Shown in pieces: positions 60,200-64,000 of a stretch of DNA of 64,000 bases; position 1 is the first letter of the stretch, and the number at the start of each line of letters is the position of its first letter. Source of the DNA: Micromonospora antibiotica (GTDB lineage: Bacteria; Actinomycetota; Actinomycetes; Mycobacteriales; Micromonosporaceae); assembly GCF_017599305.1 (NCBI RefSeq), contig NZ_JAGFWR010000008.1, positions 1-64,000 on the forward strand, read 5' to 3'. Position numbers and translations under genes: made by a program. Under the pieces are notes generated by a model that was not told where the DNA came from, searched no databases, and worked only from the letters and a program-made list of their open reading frames with translations.

Positions 60200-61767
60200 G
60201 TGCCCCGCAGGACTCCCGCCGCCCGATCAGGCGGGCACTGGTCAGCGTCTACGACAAGAGTGGTCTGGTCGAGCTGGCCCGCGCGTTGCACGGGGCCGGG
60301 GTGGAGATCGTCTCGACCGGTTCCACCGCCTCGACGATCTCCGGCGCGGGCGTGCCGGTGACCCCGGTCGAGCAGGTGACCGGCTTCCCCGAGATCCTTG
60401 ACGGCCGGGTCAAGACCCTGCATCCCAAGATCCACGGCGGTCTCCTGGCCGACCTGCGCAAGGACTCGCACGGCGCGCAGCTCGACGAGCACGGCATCGC
60501 CGGCATCGACGTCCTGGTCTCCAACCTCTACCCGTTCCAGGAGACCGTTGCCTCCGGCGCGTCGGCGGACGAGTGCGTCGAGCAGATCGACATCGGTGGG
60601 CCGGCGATGGTCCGGGCCGCCGCCAAGAACCACGCCTCGGTGGCCGTGGTGACCGACCCGGCCGCGTACCCGGCGCTGGTCGCCGCGCTGGCCGAGGGCG
60701 GTTTCACGCTGGCCCAGCGGCGGGCGCTCGCGGCCCGCGCGTTCGCCGACATCGCCGAGTACGACGTCGCGGTCGCCGACTGGTTCGCCGGCACCGCCGC
60801 CCCCGCCGAGGACGGCTGGCCGCACTTCGCCGGGCTGGCCCTGCGCCGGCAGGCGACGCTGCGCTACGGCGAGAACCCGCACCAGGGCGCCGCCGTCTAC
60901 GCCGACCCGGGCAGCCCGCCGGGGCTGGCCCAGGCCGAGCAGTTGCACGGCAAGGAGATGTCCTACAACAACTACGTCGACGCGGACGCCGCCTGGCGGG
61001 CCGCGAACGACTTCCCCGACCAGCCGGCGGTGGCGGTCATCAAGCACGCCAACCCGTGCGGCATCGCCGTCGGCGCGGACGTCGCCGAGGCGCACCGCAA
61101 GGCCCACGCCTGCGACCCGGTCTCCGCGTTCGGCGGGGTGATCGCCGTCAACCGGCCGGTCTCGGTGGAGCTGGCCGGGCAGGTCGCGGAGATCTTCACC
61201 GAGGTGCTGGTGGCACCGGACTTCGAGCCCGGCGCGGTGGAGATCCTCCAGGGCAAGAAGAACATCCGGCTGCTGCGCGCCCCGGCCTTCGCCCCGCTGC
61301 CGGCCGAGTGGCGGCAGGTCACCGGTGGTGTCCTCGTGCAGCAGCGGGACCGGATCGACGCCGAGGGCGACGACCCGGCCAACTGGAAGCTGGCCACCGG
61401 CGAGGCCGCCGACGAGGCGACCCTGCGGGACCTGGTGCTGGCCTGGCGGGCGGTCCGCGCGGTGAAGAGCAACGCGATCCTGCTGGCCCGCGACGGCGCG
61501 TCGGTCGGGGTGGGGATGGGTCAGGTCAACCGGGTCGACTCGGCCCGGCTGGCGGTCAGCCGGGCCGGTGCGGAGCGGGCCCGGGGTTCCGTCGCCGCCT
61601 CGGACGCCTTCTTCCCGTTCGCCGACGGCGCGCAGATCCTGATCGACGCCGGGGTGAAGGCGATCGTCCAGCCCGGCGGGTCGATCCGCGACGAGGACAC
61701 CATCGCCGCCTGCCAGCAGGCCGGCGTCACCATGTACCTCACCGCCACCCGGCACTTCTTCCACTGA
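60196..61767 (+). CDS. purH: Bifunctional AICAR transformylase / IMP cyclohydrolase
   Basis: 523 residues catalysing the last two steps to IMP. The MGS-like cyclohydrolase domain (about 10-150) has RRALVSVYDKSGLVELARAL, VSTGSTASTI and VKTLHPKIHGGLLADL. The AICARFT domain has RYGENPHQGAAVY, KEMSYNNYVDADAAWR, KHANPCGIAVG with the catalytic Lys-His, SNAILLARDGASVGVGMGQVNR and a C-terminal LTATRHFFH. It feeds IMP to guaB and guaA encoded elsewhere in this window. Confidence 0.97.
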   Translation: MSAPQDSRRPIRRALVSVYDKSGLVELARALHGAGVEIVSTGSTASTISGAGVPVTPVEQVTGFPEILDGRVKTLHPKIHGGLLADLRKDSHGAQLDEHGIAGIDVLVSNLYPFQETVASGASADECVEQIDIGGPAMVRAAAKNHASVAVVTDPAAYPALVAALAEGGFTLAQRRALAARAFADIAEYDVAVADWFAGTAAPAEDGWPHFAGLALRRQATLRYGENPHQGAAVYADPGSPPGLAQAEQLHGKEMSYNNYVDADAAWRAANDFPDQPAVAVIKHANPCGIAVGADVAEAHRKAHACDPVSAFGGVIAVNRPVSVELAGQVAEIFTEVLVAPDFEPGAVEILQGKKNIRLLRAPAFAPLPAEWRQVTGGVLVQQRDRIDAEGDDPANWKLATGEAADEATLRDLVLAWRAVRAVKSNAILLARDGASVGVGMGQVNRVDSARLAVSRAGAERARGSVAASDAFFPFADGAQILIDAGVKAIVQPGGSIRDEDTIAACQQAGVTMYLTATRHFFH

Positions 61768-61869
61768 TCCACCCCGGCCGGGCGGGCCGCTGCTCCACCC
61801 CGGCCGGCCACTGCTCCACCCCGGCCGGGCGGGCCGCCACCGGCCGGCCCGGCGTACCGCCTGCGTGAT

Positions 61870-61913
61870 CACCTACGGCCGAGCGGCACCCGGTGTGTGC
61901 TCGGCCGTAGGTG
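61870..61913. terminator. Bidirectional terminator between purH and the convergent ATPase gene
   Basis: 15-bp perfect arms (61870-61884 and 61899-61913). The 14-nt loop contains a further GCAC/GTGC pairing. Confidence 0.75.
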
Positions 61914-61937
61914 TCCGCGCGGCGCGGTGACCGGTGG

Positions 61938-62975
61938 TCAGGCCCCGCCCGGCGGGTCGCGTAGGGCGGCGAAGTGGCAGGCGCTGGGGTGGGGGTCGGC
62001 GGGCCGGGGGACGGTCGGCGGGTCTTCCCGGGCGCAGATGTCCTCGGCTTTCCAGCAGCGGGTGCGGAAGTGGCAGCCGGACGGCGGGTCGGCCGGGCTG
62101 GGCACGTCGCCGGTCAGCCGGATGATGCCGGTGGCGTCGCGGGCGGCCGGGTCGGGCACCGGCACCGCGGACAGCAGCGCCTGGGTGTACGGGTGGGTGG
62201 CCCGTTCGTAGATCTCCTCCTCGGTGCCGATCTCGACGATCCGGCCCAGGTACATCACCGCCACCCGGTCGCAGATGTGCCGGACCACCGACAGGTCGTG
62301 CGCGATGAACACGTACGACAGGCCCAGCTCGTCCTGGAGTTGCCCCAACAGGTTGATGACCTGGGCCTGGATCGAGACGTCCAGGGCGGAGACCGGCTCG
62401 TCGCAGACGATCACCTCGGGGCGCAGGGCGAGCGCCCGGGCGATGCCGATGCGTTGCCGCTGACCGCCGGAGAACTGGTGCGGGTAGCGGTTGACGTGCT
62501 CGGGGTTCAGCCCGACCAGGTCCAGCAACTCCTGCACCCGGCCGCGTTTGCTGCCCTTGGGTGCGGCGTCGGGGTGGATGTCGAACGGCTCGCCGATGAT
62601 GTCGCCCACCGTCATCCGGGGGTTCAGCGAGGTGTACGGGTCCTGCATCACCATCTGCATGTTGCGCCGCAGCCGGCGCAGTTCGCCCCCGGAGGCGGAG
62701 AGCAGGTCGCGGCCCTCCAGGGTGGCCCGGCCGGAGGTCGGCGTCTCCAGCCGCATCAGCAGCCGGGCGAGGGTCGACTTGCCGCAGCCGGACTCGCCGA
62801 CGATGCCGAGTGTCTCGCCCCGACGCAGCACGAAGCTGACCCCGTCGACCGCCCGGACCGCGCCGACCTGCCGTTGGAAGAGCACGCCCCGGGTGATCGG
62901 GAAGTGTTTGACCAGGTCGTCGACGGCGAGGATGGTCTCGCCCCGGACCTTGGCCGGGCTAGCGGGCGCGGTCAT
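61938..62975 (-). CDS. Oligopeptide ABC transporter ATP-binding protein (OppF/DppF type), second system
   Basis: 345 residues. Walker A VGESGCGKSTLARLLM, QDPYTSLNPRMTVGD, HQFSGGQRQRIGIARALAL, VIVCDEPVSALDVSIQAQV, FIAHDLSVVRHICD, and the oligo_HPY tail with FRTRCWKAEDIC. It is close to the OppF at 44627-45640 but clearly diverged at both ends. It overlaps the upstream ATPase gene by 17 nt. It is the last gene of an operon that enters from the right edge. Confidence 0.93.
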   Translation of the reverse strand: MTAPASPAKVRGETILAVDDLVKHFPITRGVLFQRQVGAVRAVDGVSFVLRRGETLGIVGESGCGKSTLARLLMRLETPTSGRATLEGRDLLSASGGELRRLRRNMQMVMQDPYTSLNPRMTVGDIIGEPFDIHPDAAPKGSKRGRVQELLDLVGLNPEHVNRYPHQFSGGQRQRIGIARALALRPEVIVCDEPVSALDVSIQAQVINLLGQLQDELGLSYVFIAHDLSVVRHICDRVAVMYLGRIVEIGTEEEIYERATHPYTQALLSAVPVPDPAARDATGIIRLTGDVPSPADPPSGCHFRTRCWKAEDICAREDPPTVPRPADPHPSACHFAALRDPPGGA

Positions 62976-63996
62976 CGTGGACCTCCTGCGCGAAGTGGCA
63001 CGCGCTGGTCCGGCCGTCGGCGAGGACCAGGTCGTCCGGCACCACGTCCACGCAGACCTGCTGCACGTACGGGCATCGGGGGTGGAACGGGCAGCCGGTG
63101 GGGATCCGCATCAGGTTCGGTGGCAGTCCCCGGATCGTGGCCAGCTCCCGGCCGCGCACGTCCAGCCGGGGAATCGAGGCCAGCAACCCCTTGGTGTACG
63201 GGTGGGCCGGTGCCCGGTACAACGCGTGGACGTCGGCGTGCTCGACGATCCGGCCGGCGTACATGACGGCGATCCGGTCCGCGACGCCGGCCACCACCCC
63301 CAGGTCGTGGGTGATCAGGATCATCGCCATGTCGAGGTCGCGCCGCAGGTCGGCCAGCAGGTCCATGATCTGGGCCTGCACGGTGACGTCGAGGGCGGTG
63401 GTCGGTTCGTCGGCGATCAGCACCTTCGGGTCCAGCGCCAGCGCCATGGCGATCATGACGCGTTGCCGCATCCCGCCGGAGAACTGGTGCGGGTGGTCGC
63501 CGAGCCGCCCGGCCGCCCCGGGGATGCGCACCAGGTCCATCAGTTCGACGGTCCGCCGTCGGGCGTCGGCGCGGGACATCCCGGCGCGGTGTCGCAGCGT
63601 CTCGCCGATCTGCCAGCCGACCGGGAAGACCGGGTTCAACGCCGACAGGGCGTCCTGGAAGATCATCGCGATCTCCTTGCCGCGTACCTGCCGGCGTTGC
63701 TCCTCGGGCAGGGTGAGCAGATCGCGGCCCCGGTAGCGGATCTGCCCGGAACGGATCACCGCCGGTGGGGTGTCCAGGATGCCCATGACCGCCTGGGCGG
63801 TGACCGACTTGCCGGAGCCGGACTCACCGAGCACGGCCAGCGTCTCACCCGGGTCCAGGTGGTAGGAGACCCCGTTGATCACCTTGGCCACCCCCTCGCC
63901 GGTGCGGAACTCGACGTGCAGGTCCCGTACCTCCAGCAGGTGACCGCCGGGCGGGGTGGGTGAGGCCGGCGTGGGCCGGACCGCGGACTCGGTCAC
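62959..63996 (-). CDS. Oligopeptide ABC transporter ATP-binding protein (OppD/DppD type), second system
   Basis: 345 residues. Walker A LGESGSGKSVTAQAVMG, signature HQFSGGMRQRVMIAMALA, VLIADEPTTALDVTVQ, LITHDLGVVAGVAD and the oligo_HPY tail with FHPRCPYVQQVC. GTG at 63996 (MTESAVRP) is only 4 nt from the window edge, so a longer N-terminus cannot be excluded. Permease and binding-protein genes are expected beyond the edge. Confidence 0.9.
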   Translation of the reverse strand: MTESAVRPTPASPTPPGGHLLEVRDLHVEFRTGEGVAKVINGVSYHLDPGETLAVLGESGSGKSVTAQAVMGILDTPPAVIRSGQIRYRGRDLLTLPEEQRRQVRGKEIAMIFQDALSALNPVFPVGWQIGETLRHRAGMSRADARRRTVELMDLVRIPGAAGRLGDHPHQFSGGMRQRVMIAMALALDPKVLIADEPTTALDVTVQAQIMDLLADLRRDLDMAMILITHDLGVVAGVADRIAVMYAGRIVEHADVHALYRAPAHPYTKGLLASIPRLDVRGRELATIRGLPPNLMRIPTGCPFHPRCPYVQQVCVDVVPDDLVLADGRTSACHFAQEVHDDRAR

Positions 63997-64000
63997 CGGA

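Overview
The window is about 73-75% GC, rich in GTG starts and densely coding on both strands. It carries actinobacterial hallmark genes (WhiD, BldM, GroEL1 with a His-rich tail, GuaB3, DUF5319, DUF6350/PerM). Gene order runs tsaB-rimI-tsaD, groES-groEL1, whiD, bldM, guaB-guaB3, guaA, pcrA, M23 peptidases, icmB, sucCD, perM, purN-purH. This is chromosomal core of a filamentous actinomycete, and the protein flavour suggests Micromonosporaceae (Micromonospora or Salinispora type; inference). No tRNA, rRNA, insertion sequence, prophage or CRISPR array was recognised.

Layout. 0.5-3.1 kb: the t6A tRNA-modification cluster tsaB-rimI-tsaD. 3.3-8.8 kb: a DUF4142 protein and a xylose-type ABC importer operon xylF-xylG-xylH with a ROK regulator, all minus strand. 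8.9-10.7 kb: a YbaK deacylase and a THUMP-like methyltransferase. 10.8-13.1 kb: CIRCE-controlled groES-groEL1. 13.2-16.6 kb: a membrane-anchored molybdopterin oxidoreductase and a secreted GH62 arabinofuranosidase preceded by LacI-type operators. 16.8-21.7 kb: the developmental regulators whiD and bldM, DUF5319, guaB and guaB3. 22-28 kb: M1 peptidase, LCP protein, GMC oxidoreductase, guaA. 28-37.7 kb: three PspC-domain proteins, two tandem-Nudix proteins, pssA and psd (phosphatidylethanolamine synthesis), and a Lia-like sensor kinase/response regulator pair. 37.9-45.6 kb: a sortase-anchored thioester-domain surface protein and a complete five-gene oligopeptide importer. 45.8-53.6 kb: chorismate mutase with an aromatic leader peptide, a secreted 5'-nucleotidase, PcrA helicase, two M23 peptidases and an orphan IcmB-like B12 subunit. 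54-62 kb: sucCD, perM, small membrane proteins, purN-purH. 62-64 kb: a second OppD/OppF ATPase pair entering from the right edge.

The most interesting signals are regulatory RNAs. (1) A leaderless 21-codon ORF containing FFFYY is followed by a pause-type hairpin, a perfect terminator hairpin with a U-tract and then the chorismate mutase gene. Together they form what looks like a complete Phe/Tyr attenuator. (2) A structured 5' leader precedes pssA, with a 9-bp closing helix starting at the predicted +1. (3) A second structured leader precedes an M23 peptidase gene, its closing helix touching the Shine-Dalgarno. Other points are TAGGNT -10 boxes placed for leaderless mRNAs, hairpins after the first gene of three operons, decayed N-terminal Nudix boxes in two paralogues, a BldM with a degenerate receiver pocket, and a Psd fused to a Rossmann-like N-domain.

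All calls come from reading the sequence and from memory of protein families. No database search or folding program was run.
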